This document shows positions 12,310 to 24,119 of a DNA stretch of 64,000 bases, piece by piece. Made by a program: the position numbers and the translations under genes. The first letter of the stretch is position 1. Each line of letters begins with the position of its first letter. A model generated the notes under the pieces. That model had not been told where the DNA came from, did not search any database, and saw only the letters and a list, made by a program, of their open reading frames with translations. The DNA is from Rapana venosa (Eukaryota > Mollusca > Gastropoda > Neogastropoda > Muricidae), in assembly GCA_028751875.1 (NCBI GenBank), contig CM054134.1:65901424-65965423 (forward strand). The letters run 5' to 3'.

Positions 12310-13000
12310 GTATTTTCATGAGTTTTGAGACAAAATCATTGCAACTCGTTTTTGATCAAGCATACCAGAGAAGGATTGCAGTATAGCACAGTTCTTACGG
12401 ATATCTTCATATGCTATGCAGTGGAATAAGAAGTGGGTTTCATCTTCCAATTCATTTACATAGAATGGGTAATTTGCATCCACATGATCATTTTGATACC
12501 AAAGTTTAGAAATTTTTAGACCGCAAACCCTGAGCCGAAATTTTGCAAAACAGTCTTTTTCTGGTTAAAAGACACTTTAAATGAATGAAACCATTTATAT
12601 TTCTCATTATTCTCCAAGTCTGAATTCCAGTTCTGTATGTAACAAGAAATTAGCCTGTCTTTTAATTCATTAATGAAAATTGCATGGCATCCAGTGCCTT
12701 GGCATAGCCAAACCATACCAAAACCATTTTCTACCAATTTCTGCTGCACAGTAGATACCCAGTTGAAACGGCCTGATTCATGTTGAAACAAAAGCATTTC
12801 ATATGCCTGTCGACATATTCTTGACATGGGCAACTGAACTAATTTCAACCAATATCTAATACACTTGACTGATGTTCTAAAATGAAGTGGATATCTTCCT
12901 GTCTCCCCATAGACTTGTTTGTTTTAGGCATACAGGGGAACATTCAGGAATCTTTTTATAGCAAATGTATGTACGATCTCAATCCCTTTGCAATCTTTAA
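12310..13000 (-). pseudogene. LINE-A ORF2 C-terminal region
   Basis: Read on the minus strand, this gives the region typical of CR1/L2-like ORF2p after the thumb: an R-x-W-L-like start, LPMSRICRQAYEML, RFNWVSTVQQKL, NGFGMVWLCQGTG, then after a break VNELEDETHFLFHC, the terminal Cys/His motif. The longest open piece is 12516-12848 (110 codons). A stop and frameshift separate it from the terminal motif. Confidence 0.75.
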
Positions 13001-13007
13001 CTAATCC

Positions 13008-14245
13008 CTACACTTCAGCTGCGTAAGTCAGGATGGGTTCAATTTGTGTGTCAAATAATTTCCAAAATAATTTAGGATCTGTTGACTTTAACCTTTTCAG
13101 TGATTTCAGTAATTCCATGACCCCTTGCCTTCCCTTTCTGAAAACCTCAGACAAAGTTATTAATTTAGTTGTGAAAAACATACCCAAGTACTTATATGAA
13201 TTAGTTACTTTTACTTCCTCAGTCCATAATACCACTGTTCCCTGAAGCTAGGTGCCCTCCCATTCTGAAAACATCACATTAGTTTTTTCAAGTTAACTCT
13301 CAAATACAACTGATCAGATTCTCTTTTAACTAAGTTGATTTTGGAGTCAACAACTGTATCAGACAATAAGAGACATCACTGCAAAGAGCAGTTGAAAATA
13401 GCTCATTGCACCAGGAATAACTAAATACCACGTTTTCCAGTTTTACATAGATTAGTAGCCAGTTCATTAATAAGTAAAGAAAACAGTTGGGGACTCAGCA
13501 CACATCCTTGTTTTACACCTCTGGGACAGTCAAAATACTCAGAATAGCAGCATTTGTCACGCACACAAGCCAAAACAGTGTCATAAATACTTTTTATAGC
13601 ATGATAGAGTTTATCTTTTACCCCAGTTTTCTTTACAATAGGCCATAATATGTTTCTATTTACTGAGTCGATTGCTTTTTTTAAATCAACAAATGCCACA
13701 TAGAGTTTTCTGTTTTTAAGCAAACAGATTTGGACTATTGCATACAATGTAAAAATATTATCTATAGTGCTATAACGTGGTCTGAAACCAGCTTGTTCTT
13801 CAAGTATCTTTTCTTCCTTTTCTGTCCAATTCTTTAGTCTTTTGTTCAAAATATGTGTATATACTTTGCTCAAAATACTTGCTAATGCTATACCACGGTA
13901 ATTATCTGAATTATTTGTATCTCCTTTCTTATGCAGTGGGACAATAACAGATATGCACCAATCTGTTGGGAAAACACCCAAGTCAAATAAACGATTAAAA
14001 CATGTAACAAGGAAATCAATAACTATTGTGTCTGCATGTTTTAACATCTCACTCACTACTCTATCTGGCCCAGCTTTTAGGTTACCAATGCTGGTAAGAA
14101 CCTCTTGCTTGGAAATAGGCTCATAAAATAGGATATCACACATTTCTTCTTCTTCAATTTCTTCAGAGTCATGTATATCTTCAGAATCTGACTCTGAAAC
14201 AGAGTCATGGAACACACTAAAAAAAATGTCTGTACCACTGTTCAA
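13008..14245 (-). pseudogene. LINE-A reverse transcriptase (copy 2)
   Basis: Open for 274 codons (13421-14245), it shows NSDNYRGIALASILSKVY (fingers), EEQAGFRPRYSTIDNIF, VAFVDLKKAIDSVNR (motif A with its Asp) and GVKQGCVLSPQLFSLLINEL (motif B). A TAG stop replaces the expected Gln codon after KRGI. The catalytic FADD motif lies just beyond the stop and is damaged here but readable in copy 3. Downstream, EVKVTNSYKYLGMFF and IEPILTYAAEV (13008-13235) are thumb motifs. Frameshifts and the stop make it non-functional. Confidence 0.9.
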
Positions 14246-14700
14246 TACTAATACTATTGTAGATAAATGTCTAATTGTTTGCCAAATTAACTTGGGATTA
14301 TTTACTGACTGTTTCAGTTTTGTTAATCTTGCCTGATCAAACTCTCTTTTCTTTTTACTTGGTCACTGTTTGTATTCCTTTCTTTCTTTAACATAAAAAT
14401 ATTTCTTATCATGGCACATTGTTTTATCCTGTTTAAATTTTCTTAACAGTTTTCTCTCTGTTTTTCTCTTTTGGTAACATTTACACCAGTCATTATGTTT
14501 CTTCTTTTCCCCCACCGTTCTTATCATGCATGCTGCTGCACTGCATAGTAATTGTACAAAGATTTCCATGGAACTATTTATGTCTAAATTTAAAGCTGCA
14601 GATGCTTCTTGAATACCTTGTTTAAAATCAACAGACTGTTGCTCTTCCTTATAGTGTGACACAAACTCATCAGACCAAATTATATCCTCTTCAACACAAG
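14246..14700 (-). pseudogene. LINE-A endonuclease-RT linker
   Basis: A basic, helical, Lys/Arg-rich piece (14363-14662) with WCKCYQKRKTERKLLRKFK, as found between endonuclease and RT in CR1/L2-like elements. A TGA stop separates it from the next part of the frame and is shared with copy 3, so it predates the duplication. Confidence 0.7.
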
Positions 14701-14917
14701 AGGTATCTTACTGAGTATAATTTATCCCATTACATGTTGTTTTCCATTTAAATTCTACAGGTAAGTGCCATGAGTCAACACGATCATTAATACACAAGTC
14801 ACAACAGGCTCTAGAAAATAATTTATGTCTTCTGACATTATGACATAGTCTACCACACTGCAGCCATGTAGAGATACATATGTAAAATCACCTGCAGAGT
14901 CATTATCACAACATCCA

Positions 14918-15548
14918 TTAGCAATAACAATTGAACATGAAACATAAATTTAACAAGGATTTACCAAACTGGTTAATGCCATCATCTTTTGACATTCTTT
15001 GTAAGACGTTAGGAATAATACTATCATCAACATCTTCCTCATAATAATGAGGAGAATAAGTTATCATTTGTTTCTCTGTAGGTTGGTTGCATGCAGTTCT
15101 AGCATTGAGGTCACCTAGTATCATTATGTATAAATCCTGATCTTGCGTTGCATGTAAAATGTTTTCTTCTAAATTAACAATACCATCCTTAATTACAAGT
15201 TGGTCATATAAAGGCCATTTTCTGGCAAAACATAGCATGCAAGTAGAAGTACATCTTTACCAATATTGAAAACTGACTTACTGACTCTTACTGCTACAGT
15301 GTTGTCACAGTTCATTTTAATGCTGGATACAAAATTAGCTAGTGCCTTTCTGATTAACAAAAAACCAACATCTGAATTCCGACCTTGACAGGACAATCTT
15401 TTAACTGGAGCAATAAATTTTACGTGATCATGAAAAATACCACTTAAGGACAAATGTTTCTGTAAGGCAAACAAAATCAAAACTGGTAACATAGTTCATG
15501 AAAGATAAATCAGTAAGCTTTAAATACAAATTTTCAACATTATATATA
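14918..15548 (-). pseudogene. LINE-A AP-like endonuclease (copy 2)
   Basis: The fragments carry the N-terminal motif NVENLYLKLTDLSF with FDFVCLTETF (the catalytic Glu region), then RLSCQGRNSDVGFLLIRK, then MILGDLNARTACNQ (the catalytic Asp). The fragments are in different frames because of single-base indels. The GDLN Asp is intact here, whereas copy 3 has Glu at that place. Confidence 0.82.
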
Positions 15549-15599
15549 AGAAAATTGAAAAGATCAAAACGATCCTGCCTGTCCTAGTGCGAGCACCCC

Positions 15600-16672
15600 T
15601 TTGGGAGAATGTCTGGGCCTGCAAGGTTAAGAGCCAGAAATCCTGTTAACAGGAGAGAACTGGCTACTTCTGGTCTGGTTCAGATTTGTACGGCTCTCTC
15701 TCTGTCCACCCCCCCCCCCTTCTCTGTTACCCCTCTATCACGTGCTCCCTGTGCACTGCTAGACTGTCTATCTTCATTGAGAGTGCAAGGGGAATATTTG
15801 CCACGACTACGACCTTCACCCTGCATGGAACCTTTACAGTTTTGTTCTCTGCTCTCTGCGATATCGCTACCCCTACTACCACTGTCAGTACCATGTTCAT
15901 CTTGGGCACAGCTATACTGCCTGCCAGTGTTGGAGGGATGGAGGAAATCTAAGCCATGCCCTTGTTCTTTGCCAAGGTCATAACCTCTGACCTTATTCTC
16001 ACTGCCGCTTGTGGCACCGTCCACCAGCTGCGCCTGCCTTTGCGTCTCAGGGAATGTTTTCCTGGCATCAGGGACATCTGCTGCTTTTGCTGCTGCTGCT
16101 ACCTCTGCATAGGTCCTGGGGTCTTGTCTTCTGGGCCCCACAGTCAGCTTGTCTCTCCTGAAAAAAGCGACCTTCCCCTCTCTCCTGGCTTCTGCCACCA
16201 TCCTGGCTTGTTTTCGAGTCAGGTCATTGGCCACCCTGACTCCCTTCTCTTCCAATTGTGATCGATACTTCTTGTCATAAGTACAGCCATCTTATCTCTC
16301 CAATAATTAAATTTCACAATCGTTGGTTTAGGCTGATCATCTCAACTCTCTCCCACTTTGTGTGTTCTGGACAAGTCATCTGCACACCACTTCTTTTGGT
16401 GCATCCACACTGTTTAAGGTGTCAGCAACTAATCTGGCACATGTGCCATAACTCTCAAACTTTTCAGTCTGAGGCACACCCTAAAGGCGGAGGTTGTCCC
16501 TCCGGGAAAAACTTTCCAAAGTGTCACATTGCTCCTTTAAGCTGTCAATTTCTGATTTCATTTGATCTATTTCTGTATACATTGTTGTCAAATGGTCTCC
16601 ATTTTGTGTACATGCATTGAAAACTTCCCAAGTCCCTTTCTTTCTTTCACTGAAAATAAACGTTTTTTTCAA
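15600..16672 (-). pseudogene. LINE-A ORF1p remnant (copy 2)
   Basis: On the minus strand the order is a coiled-coil end with LKEQCDTLESFSRRDNLRL, an RRM-like stretch ending in PKPTIVKFNYWRDK, then the C-terminal domain with GVRVANDLTRKQARMVAEARR and KVAFFRRDKLTV, followed by an Ala-rich and a low-complexity tail. This is the ORF1p order of CR1/L2/L1-like elements (RNA-binding chaperone). A stop follows NLRL and there are frameshifts, so it is not functional. Confidence 0.8.
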
Positions 16673-16719
16673 AAAATGTCAAAGTTTGCCAAAAATCTTT
16701 TCCCCATCATTTTAATGTC

Positions 16720-19000
16720 CTATGCAATTTGATGTTAACATCTGTCTGCATGTATGGACTTTTTTAAAAAAAGATTGATGTTTTACTTTGATTTGCATTG
16801 TTTTTCCCCTTTTCTTTTGTGTTTTTTTAAAGGGCGTGTTTCCACCTGGGGAGCCCGGGCTTACCACAGGGGGGGGAGGGGAAAACAAATTTAACCCCAG
16901 TCCTTTTTGCCCTTTTCCGTTTCCCTGTCTTCTCCATTACTGCTTTTTTGTAGGGGGTTACTGTCCACAGGGCCGGTTTGGGTTCCCCATCACCCAAAAC
17001 CCCAAGAAGTAGAACCCAACACAAACGCAAATTTTCTTTTCCTTGGGTGTCCGAATCTCCGCCGCTTTTATGGGAAACTGCCCCACTTGGGCCCTGAGCT
17101 GCCTAAGGGCCAAAAAATCCCAGTTGCACGAAAACGCCGCTTTTAAAGGATGACTTTTTTTGTCCCCCTTTTTACCAAATGTGACCCAATTTTGGGAAAA
17201 CACTGACACATTAAAATTTAAACGTCTTAAATTTGGGCATAATTACCAATAAAAAATTTTATCCAGGCCCAACCCCCACACACAACCCACACACACCACA
17301 ACCCCCCACAAAAAGTCCATCCAAAACCTGAGACAAATCGCCCCCCCCCCCCTTTTTGGACAGAGGAGGGAGAAAAAACCCCAAAAGAAGGGGCCACACA
17401 ACAGCACAGCGACGGTAGACCAGAAAAAAACAAGACTGACATGGCTTAATGAAAGTATTTCTCCATGGGGGGCGGGGGGAAATTACCCAACAGGAGAAAA
17501 AAGGTCCCTTCCCCCGTAGCCCGTGGGAGAAAACCTTTGGGGAAGGCGGGGACCCCTTAGCCCCCCCCCCCCCCCCCCCCGATCGGGTTCTGAAGTCATG
17601 GGGCAGGGGCGGAGATTTTTGAGCCCCCGAAAGTTTGGGAAACTGGTCGCCCTTCAGTTTTAGGGGATGAAAAATATGAGTACAATGGCTAAGACAACCG
17701 CTCGTCGGCATGCCCTTGAAAGTTTGCGCCCATATTTTTCTTCGCAAAAGAAATTATGGAATCAGAAAAAAACAGAAAAAGATTAACCGTTAAAGGGGGG
17801 GCCCCCCCAGTTTTTTTTTCCCGGAAAATTTCCCCTTTGGGTGGGAAAAAGTGCGAAGGAAACCCTCGATCTCATCCGGGGCTGTCCCCCCAAAACTTTC
17901 GAAGGGGTTTTCAGGAAAAGTACGGACTAGGACAAAAGGAAAATTGGGAAAAAATCCCAAAAAGAAAAAGGAAAAATGAACCTCAATTACTAGGGCTTTT
18001 TAGAAAAAGGGGGTTGGAAAAAGGGCGGGTTTCTTAAAAATCCCCAACTACCCATTCTTTACTAAGGGGGGAACAACCCCGAAAGGATTGGCATGATTCT
18101 AGTCAAGAAACCTTTAAAGAACCATCAAAAGGGTTTTTGGCTGAAAAAAACGGTCTGATATAAAAATTAAAGAAAACTTTCGACTTGGAATTTTCAAATT
18201 TTTTGCCCAACACTGATAAAAAATGAGCGAAAAATTGGGAGTTTTTGAAATATCGAAAAGGCTGAAGCAACTGAAATCTCAATTTCAAAAAATAAGGGGG
18301 GACCTAATTTAAAGGTAGGAAAAAAAAGGAAAAATGAAAACAATTTGGCCCTTTGGAATGTGGGAAAAACGAAAAAAGGGGGGAAACGGCCACAGAAAAG
18401 GGCGGCCCAAAACCTGCTGTCATAACACATTTTGGGGAAAAAAAAAACCACCCAAAAAGATCGGACGTGGACAAACCCGGCACAGAACCCGAATCAAAAA
18501 AAATTACCCGATTCGAGAACGCTTCCCTACTCTAAAAACCTTGTGCAACCCAGTTTTCAACTGGGAAGTTTTCATTTTCCCCTTATGGGCAATGCGACCC
18601 CAAAATGAAAAGTTTTCAAAAACAAAAGGACACCAAACGGAAATGAAAATCTTTCAAACTGACAAAGAAAAACAAAAAAAATAAAGTTTTAAATTGGAAA
18701 AAAAAAATTTGTGGCCTAGATCGAACTCCCCACTACAGGGGAAAAATGGCAGATGTGAAAGTAGCATCCAAGGCGCAAAAAGAAAATCCAGTATAATGAA
18801 AGGAAATAAAAAACCCAGATTTTAAAAAAATAATAAAAAAAAGGGGAAAGGGAAAAAAGTAAAAAAAAAATATAAGAACTCGACAAAAGGAAGAAAAAGT
18901 AACGAAGCCAAGGAAGAAAAGGATAAAAAATTCAAAAGGCAAGGGAAAAGAAAGTGCCAAATTTGATAGCCAAAATTATCATGAAAAAATAAAAGATTTA
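16720..19000. other. Damaged stretch, no gene recognised
   Basis: Homopolymer-damaged sequence colinear with 3950-6800. It includes a C run (17341-17352), a CA-rich patch (17275-17300) and an 18-20 base C run (17563-17580). No frame shows a recognisable domain. Confidence 0.6.
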
Positions 19001-20230
19001 AAAGGGGAAAAAAAACAACTGCAAAACGGTTTAAAAAAATTTGGGGGAGTGGAGGAAATACTCATGGAAAAAAAGGATATTCTAACATGGCAAATACATC
19101 GAAGAGTTTACCCGACGACGAGGTCCACCTCCTATATTAGCAACGAAATGGCCACATAAAATGGAAGACAAGGGAAAATGCATCCCCGTGAATTTGGGAA
19201 AAGGGGGCCCGGACCTGATTTTTCCCACGAAAGTAACAGCCTATGAAGTGGGAATTAGGCAGTCACAAAACTACAAAAAAATATATGCCAGGGGGGATTC
19301 CGACAGATATGAAGAAGTCCAACTACTTGCGATCCCTAAAAAAAAAATTGGGGGACACTGAATGGACCAACATAAAACAGCCCCGGGTCCCCTCACCAAA
19401 ATTTTTTTACAATCCTGAAGGAAAGAAAAAAAATAACCCCAAAAATCAAAACGCAATTTTTATCAGCGACAAAAAGGCCAGAAATGCAAATCTTGCATTG
19501 AAAACTTCCAAAAATCCATTTAGGTCCAGAAAGACCTGTATCGCTTCTTGAATCCCCAAAAACGTTCGACAAAGTTGACACTCGATTGTTTTTATTCTGG
19601 CGGGCTATACTCGCGGGAAAGATTTGAGTCCTCGAAACTTTTTGGCAAGGCGCATTAGAGTCGCTGAACAGTCAAATAGCCCAAATTTCGGGGGTGAGGC
19701 AGGGTGCGGTTTCACCCGATTTTTTTTAAATAAATTTTGAAATAATTTTACGAATTTGGAAAAAGGGGAATGTGGGTGGTGGGCCCCCATCAACAACTGA
19801 AATTCAGAGACACGGGTTTTTTCGCCGTCAAAAAACGCAAAAGTTTTAACAAGAAAAAAGACGAAAGCCAAAGAAAGGTTACGCTAAAACAAAAAGACGA
19901 AAGCCTGGGGGATCCGAAAAAGCTTTTTAAAACCCCAATTTCAAATGCCTTTTAAAAAGAGAGAAAAAACAATAAACCTTTAAAAACCCTTTGGGTTTTA
20001 CTATCACCCCGGACGGCAAAATGGACACAAATCAGAAAGAAACGGTCAAATTTAAAGGAACTTTTTCAAAATGAAATGCCTTTTTTCCACCGTAAATAAC
20101 CTCAAAACAAGTCCTGTTTTTGAAGGGCCCCTTTTGGTCCATTTTCTGTAGGGTGTACCCTAGCAAGGGCACAGAACGCCTGGGTGGAGTTGGTTTTATC
20201 CGGGGTCTGAAAGTTCTGGGCAAAAAGAAA
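19000..20230 (+). pseudogene. RTE-like LINE reverse transcriptase, damaged (LINE-J)
   Basis: Despite heavy damage, + strand pieces of an RTE-type reverse transcriptase are visible. KTFDKVDTRLF at about 19560 matches motif A. SGVRQGAVSP at about 19690 matches motif B with the usual Cys changed. FTITPDGKMDT at about 20000 matches the post-catalytic YLG-x-x-IT-x-DG motif typical of RTE elements. Frames change between them. A still worse copy lies at about 6830-7330. Confidence 0.6.
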
Positions 20231-20515
20231 AAAAATGCAAAAATTCCTTTTTTTTATACAAAAAGATCCCTCTAACATCGGGGACACCAAAATTTTGGCC
20301 ATAAATCCGGGGGGGGCTAAAAAATGTTTGGGCGGCAAAACTGTGAAAAAAAGACAGAAAGACAATGCCCCCAAAATTCACAGCGCTTAAAAAAAATTTG
20401 AACGAAAAAAAGGGACCAACTGACTCATTTGGGGAGACGAGAAGGGAAAAAATGGAGGCCCCTGACTCGATTTCAGGGCCAATGGACAGAAGAAGAAGAA
20501 TTTCTCCCAAACAAT

Positions 20516-20574
20516 GAGAGAGAGAGAGAGAGAGAGAGAGAAGAGAGAGATGAGAGAGAAGAGGAGAAAAGAGA

Positions 20575-20669
<95 letters not shown>

Positions 20670-20803
20670 AAAACATAGACAATAATAATAATAATAATAA
20701 ATAAAAAATAATAATAATAATTTATAATAATAATAATGTATGGAATTTATAGAGCGCTGTAATGACAAATGATTTTAATAGTGGCTGAAAGCCACAAAGA
20801 GAC

Positions 20804-20834
<31 letters not shown>

Positions 20835-20898
20835 GAATGAGTTCAGGGTTCATTTAAAGGGGATGAAATACATTCATTTACACCTTATATTTTATTCC

Positions 20899-20963
<65 letters not shown>
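20516..20963. repeat. Compound microsatellite with AAT-anchored motif
   Basis: In order: (GA)n 20516-20639, (GACA)n 20640-20668, (AAT)n 20680-20738, the motif GGAATTTATAGAGCGCT at about 20741, a second (GACA)n at 20810-20835, and (TTA)n 20899-20961. The last tract directly adjoins the LINE-B 3' end and may be its (TAA)n tail on the minus strand. Confidence 0.85.
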
Positions 20964-20984
20964 TTTATTCCAAAATATGAACAG

Positions 20985-22025
20985 CAGCTGGCGCCTCTTA
21001 ATCTCATAAGTTATAAATGATTTTGGTCTGAATATCAGATATTTGGTCAGTCTTTGTGTTTGTTCTTCTGGTTCTTTTCCTATCTCAGCTCGCATTGTAT
21101 ATACAAGAATTGGGATAACTGACTGAAACCTTATCATCACACGACATCACATAGTCAACACTACCTTTCGCTGTGTGGATAACATTTAGATCTCTTCGAA
21201 GTTTTTCATAGACTGTACAGTCAAACAAGATAAGTTGTTCGGTTTGAATATGCTGCATACAAGCAGCACATATAAAGTGTCTGGGTATCACATCCTTCCT
21301 GTTACGAGAAATTCCCAATCTAAATTTTACATATGCATTCTTATACTATATGGCATTTTCATAATGTATAATCAGGATAGTTTTGGTCTGCAGTGTGTGC
21401 TTTAAAGGTGATGTAAACTCCAAGCGTTCATGAGTTTCTATTTTTTCATGCCACACCTGTCTATTCTGTTTAAAAAATAGACAGGAAGTATGGAAGATCT
21501 TCGACATTATTTTTGTTGTTGCCAGACATCTCCAAATTCATTAAAAACAAAGTGACAGCTTGACATGAAATGTTCATGTCTTTTTTCCCAGATCATGTAA
21601 ATAATTTAACATATTGTAAGCCTTTTTTTAAGGTAGTCTGTCTTCTGACAAGTTACATACTTTAAGCCAGAATCGCACACATCTCTTAGCTGCTAATACA
21701 TACATGGGATGTCGACCCAGCTCACAAAGTGCCATGAATTGGTGTTTACATTTAAGAAACATTTACATGCAAACAAATGTGGGTTTTTTTCCAGAATACT
21801 AAACTGCCAGTAACCTAAACTTAACCACCATATAACAAGACAGGAGCAACCTGAGTATCATTTTAAAGAAAACATCTCTTGGAATATTTCCCAGCTTCCA
21901 GAAACATCTAAATAACTGATAATTATGTTCTTATCTTGGCTTTAGTGGCTAGTTCTTCAACAGCACATGTCATGGACAATTTTGGGCGTAATTTGCAATC
22001 CTAGAAATTTATAACTGTATACAAC
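20985..22025 (-). pseudogene. LINE-B thumb and C-terminal region
   Basis: The minus strand reads YKFLGLQITPK (thumb), then FWLKVCNLSEDRLP and KKAYNML, then VFNEFGDVWQQQK, and finally HIQTEQLILFDCTVYEKLR (terminal Cys/His region, 21085-21318). The order is the same as in LINE-A. Stops interrupt every segment. Confidence 0.72.
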
Positions 22026-22029
22026 CTTC

Positions 22030-22625
22030 ATGCTTTCATTTCCATTCTCCTCTTCATGAACGACATCTTAGGTGACATTACGATCTGATCACCTGGTGTT
22101 CTGAGAAGTACGTGACTACAGTCATGGTGAGAATGCAGGAAGCCATGAGAAAGATTGAGAAATAGACAAAGAAATGGCTGGTGACCATCAACGCCAGAAA
22201 AAACCCACATCATCTTCAGTCTGGCCACAAATGAACAGCTTGCACATCTCCAGGTGAACGGACATACCCTACCCCAGTACAAAACACGAACCTACCTTAG
22301 GGTTACCTTTGACCCAGGGTGACCTGGAAGAGCCAGATCAAAAGTGCATAGCAAGAGCCAGACTGCGAAAAGACCTGGTGAAGAAGGTGTCTGGAACATC
22401 CTGGGGAGCAGATTACAACATTCAGAAGAAACTATACCTTGGACGAGTAAGACCTGTCCTTGAGTATCCACATTGGCAAGTGCATCAAAATCCAACTTTG
22501 ACAAAGTTGCCCAGAGTCAGAACCAGGCATCACGAATCACCACTGGTGCCTTCAAGTCTACTCCCATTCAGGCCATGGACACTCTAACTGGTCTTGAGAG
22601 CCTTGAAAGCATGTGAGTGTCAACT
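22030..22625 (+). mobile_element. LINE-C fragment nested in LINE-B
   Basis: The + strand carries LLFMNDILGDIT (end of motif B region), RMQEAMRKIEKWTKKW and INARKTHII, TYLRVTFDPGLTWKS, then SGTSWGADYNIQKKLYLGR and VRPVLEY, in the order of a jockey/RTE-style reverse transcriptase from after motif B to the thumb. It lies in the opposite orientation to, and within, LINE-B. It is 5'-truncated and frameshifted. No clear target-site duplication was identified by eye. Confidence 0.75.
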
Positions 22626-22639
22626 GGACACCATACTGT

Positions 22640-23206
22640 ACATTCTCTGCCATTTCTGATGCCAGTTCATTATGAAAACAAACAATGTAGGAGACAAGAC
22701 ACAACCCTGCATTACTTTAAAAATGTGTGAAACTATCAGGGCACCTGACAGCCAGCATCATTAGCATTTTTGTTTCTAACACTTATTTTTCGTAATACAT
22801 TTCACAAAATATGTCTATTCACTGTATCAGAGGCCTCTTTAAAATCGACAAAACAAATATTTTACCATAATTTTTCAAAAGCTATCTTTATACAATTGCA
22901 TACAAAAGAAAAATATTGTCAGCTGTGGCATAACCTGACCTAAATCCACTTTGCTCTTCTGCAACCATTGCATTACCTTAGCTCATTGCACAAGACATTT
23001 GTTTAATAGCTTAGCAATAGTTTTCCCAATTATTCTGATAAATGAAACCCTGGGATAATTATTAGGATTGTTTATGTCTCCAGCCTTGTTAGGGGTACAA
23101 TGATACATTCACTCCATGTACTTGGGTATTGCTGTGTATCACGTATGTAGTTAATCAAATTCAAAAGAAAGGTAAAATCTGATTTAAAGAGGTTTTTGAG
23201 ATTTAG
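22640..23206 (-). pseudogene. LINE-B reverse transcriptase core
   Basis: Minus-strand pieces are NPNNYPRVSFIRIIGKTIAK (fingers), AEEQSGFRSGYATADNIF, FVDFKEASDTVNRHIL (motif A, catalytic Asp kept) and VMQGCVLSPTLFVFIMN (motif B). They lie in correct order over about 450 bp. The duplication copy 1 ends inside this region. Confidence 0.85.
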
Positions 23207-24110
23207 GCTTGGCTACAATCTGGTCTGCTTTTTTGAATTTCCTCTAAATCGATTGGTCTGTCTAGCTCCTCCACATAAATCACATACATCATGAACTGGG
23301 ACTGTTCTCTCGCTTTGAACACTGACTGGAAGTGATCAAATCATTCATGATCAATAAGTTCTGGCTACCATGTTCAGGTCTATTTATACTTTTTACCTCT
23401 TTCCAGAACTCTTTAAATCTTTGATGTTTTTTTAAGCTTTGGAGACCAAATTATCCAATTTGTTCTCTATAAAACGTTTTTTCTTTTTACAAAGTAGATG
23501 TCTGCATGTCCGTCTACAGATCACATATTGTACCCTGCATTCAGCTTGTACTGTTTTTTTTAATAATTTTTTTTGCTACGAACAAACTTCCTCTACCATT
23601 GTTTCATCTCTTGCTTAGCAATTCGAATCAACGATTCTGTTTGGGACCAAGAAGTATCTTATATATCATACATTCTGCTGCAAGAATGAAACCTTCATTC
23701 AAGCACATGGCTCTGCAGCACTCACGTGAGATTAACAGATGCTTCATCCAGTACATTCTGAAAATAATCGCTTTGTAAAGCTTCATTATAATAATCATAT
23801 TTCTTTCTCTCTGTCCCACACCAGTATTTCTATATATGTTTTTATGGGTTGATTAAAATTTATTTCATATTTAAAAGTTAGCTCCACTGGCATATGTTTA
23901 GTATTGAACATTTCCCAATTTCTAAATGAATTGTATTCTGCTTCATGTCCTGTGAATAAAGGAAAATAATAAATAACACTGCACCCAGCTGAACTTCATC
24001 CCCTGCACATGCTCCACTTAAAATTGTTAAATTACACATAGCATAACACTGCAGAAGAAGACGACAAAAATAGTTGTCTCATCTTGTGGTTGCCTTTTCT
24101 GACACAGATC
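23207..24110 (-). pseudogene. LINE-B region between endonuclease and RT
   Basis: This lies between readable endonuclease and RT motifs of LINE-B and is the expected linker. I can read no firm motif in it. It is the first sequence after the end of the duplicated block. Confidence 0.5.
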
Positions 24111-24119
24111 CTACTGTAC

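Larger units (their letters stand above)
11869..16720 (-). mobile_element. LINE-A, CR1/L2-like non-LTR retrotransposon (copy 2)
   Basis: A nearly full set of LINE parts lies on the minus strand: ORF1p remnant (15600-16672), AP-type endonuclease (14918-15548), linker, reverse transcriptase (13008-14245) and C-terminal region (12310-13000). The 3' end is placed at about 11869, where an AATAAA signal is followed by short CATTGT-type repeats, typical of CR1/L2-like 3' tails. The 3' UTR holds a CA tract at 11993-12056. It sits in antisense in the intron just after FReD exon 1. Several frameshifts and stops show it is dead. The 5' end runs into damaged sequence and is not defined. The clade is a judgement from motif style only. 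Confidence 0.85.
10420..23206. repeat. Duplication unit copy 2
   Basis: This is the reference copy of the block that is also seen, partly, at 1-10419 and 57755-64000. It starts in a (GA)n tract, carries the EGF and FReD-1 exons, LINE-A, the damaged RTE region and LINE-B/LINE-C, and then runs into sequence seen only once. Copy 3 matches it with an offset of about 47.35 kb. The match to copy 1 has an offset of about 12.8-12.9 kb. Confidence 0.85.

Noticed and set aside
15609..15983. Plus-strand frames at 15609-16620 and 62946-63982
   Set aside because: They are antisense shadows of the LINE-A ORF1 region, whose minus strand carries recognisable ORF1p motifs.
20429..20704. Arg-Glu and Ser-Leu repeat frames (also at 29551-29813, 36405-36718 and 7506-7877)
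   Set aside because: Pure by-products of GA/CT microsatellites, open on both strands.
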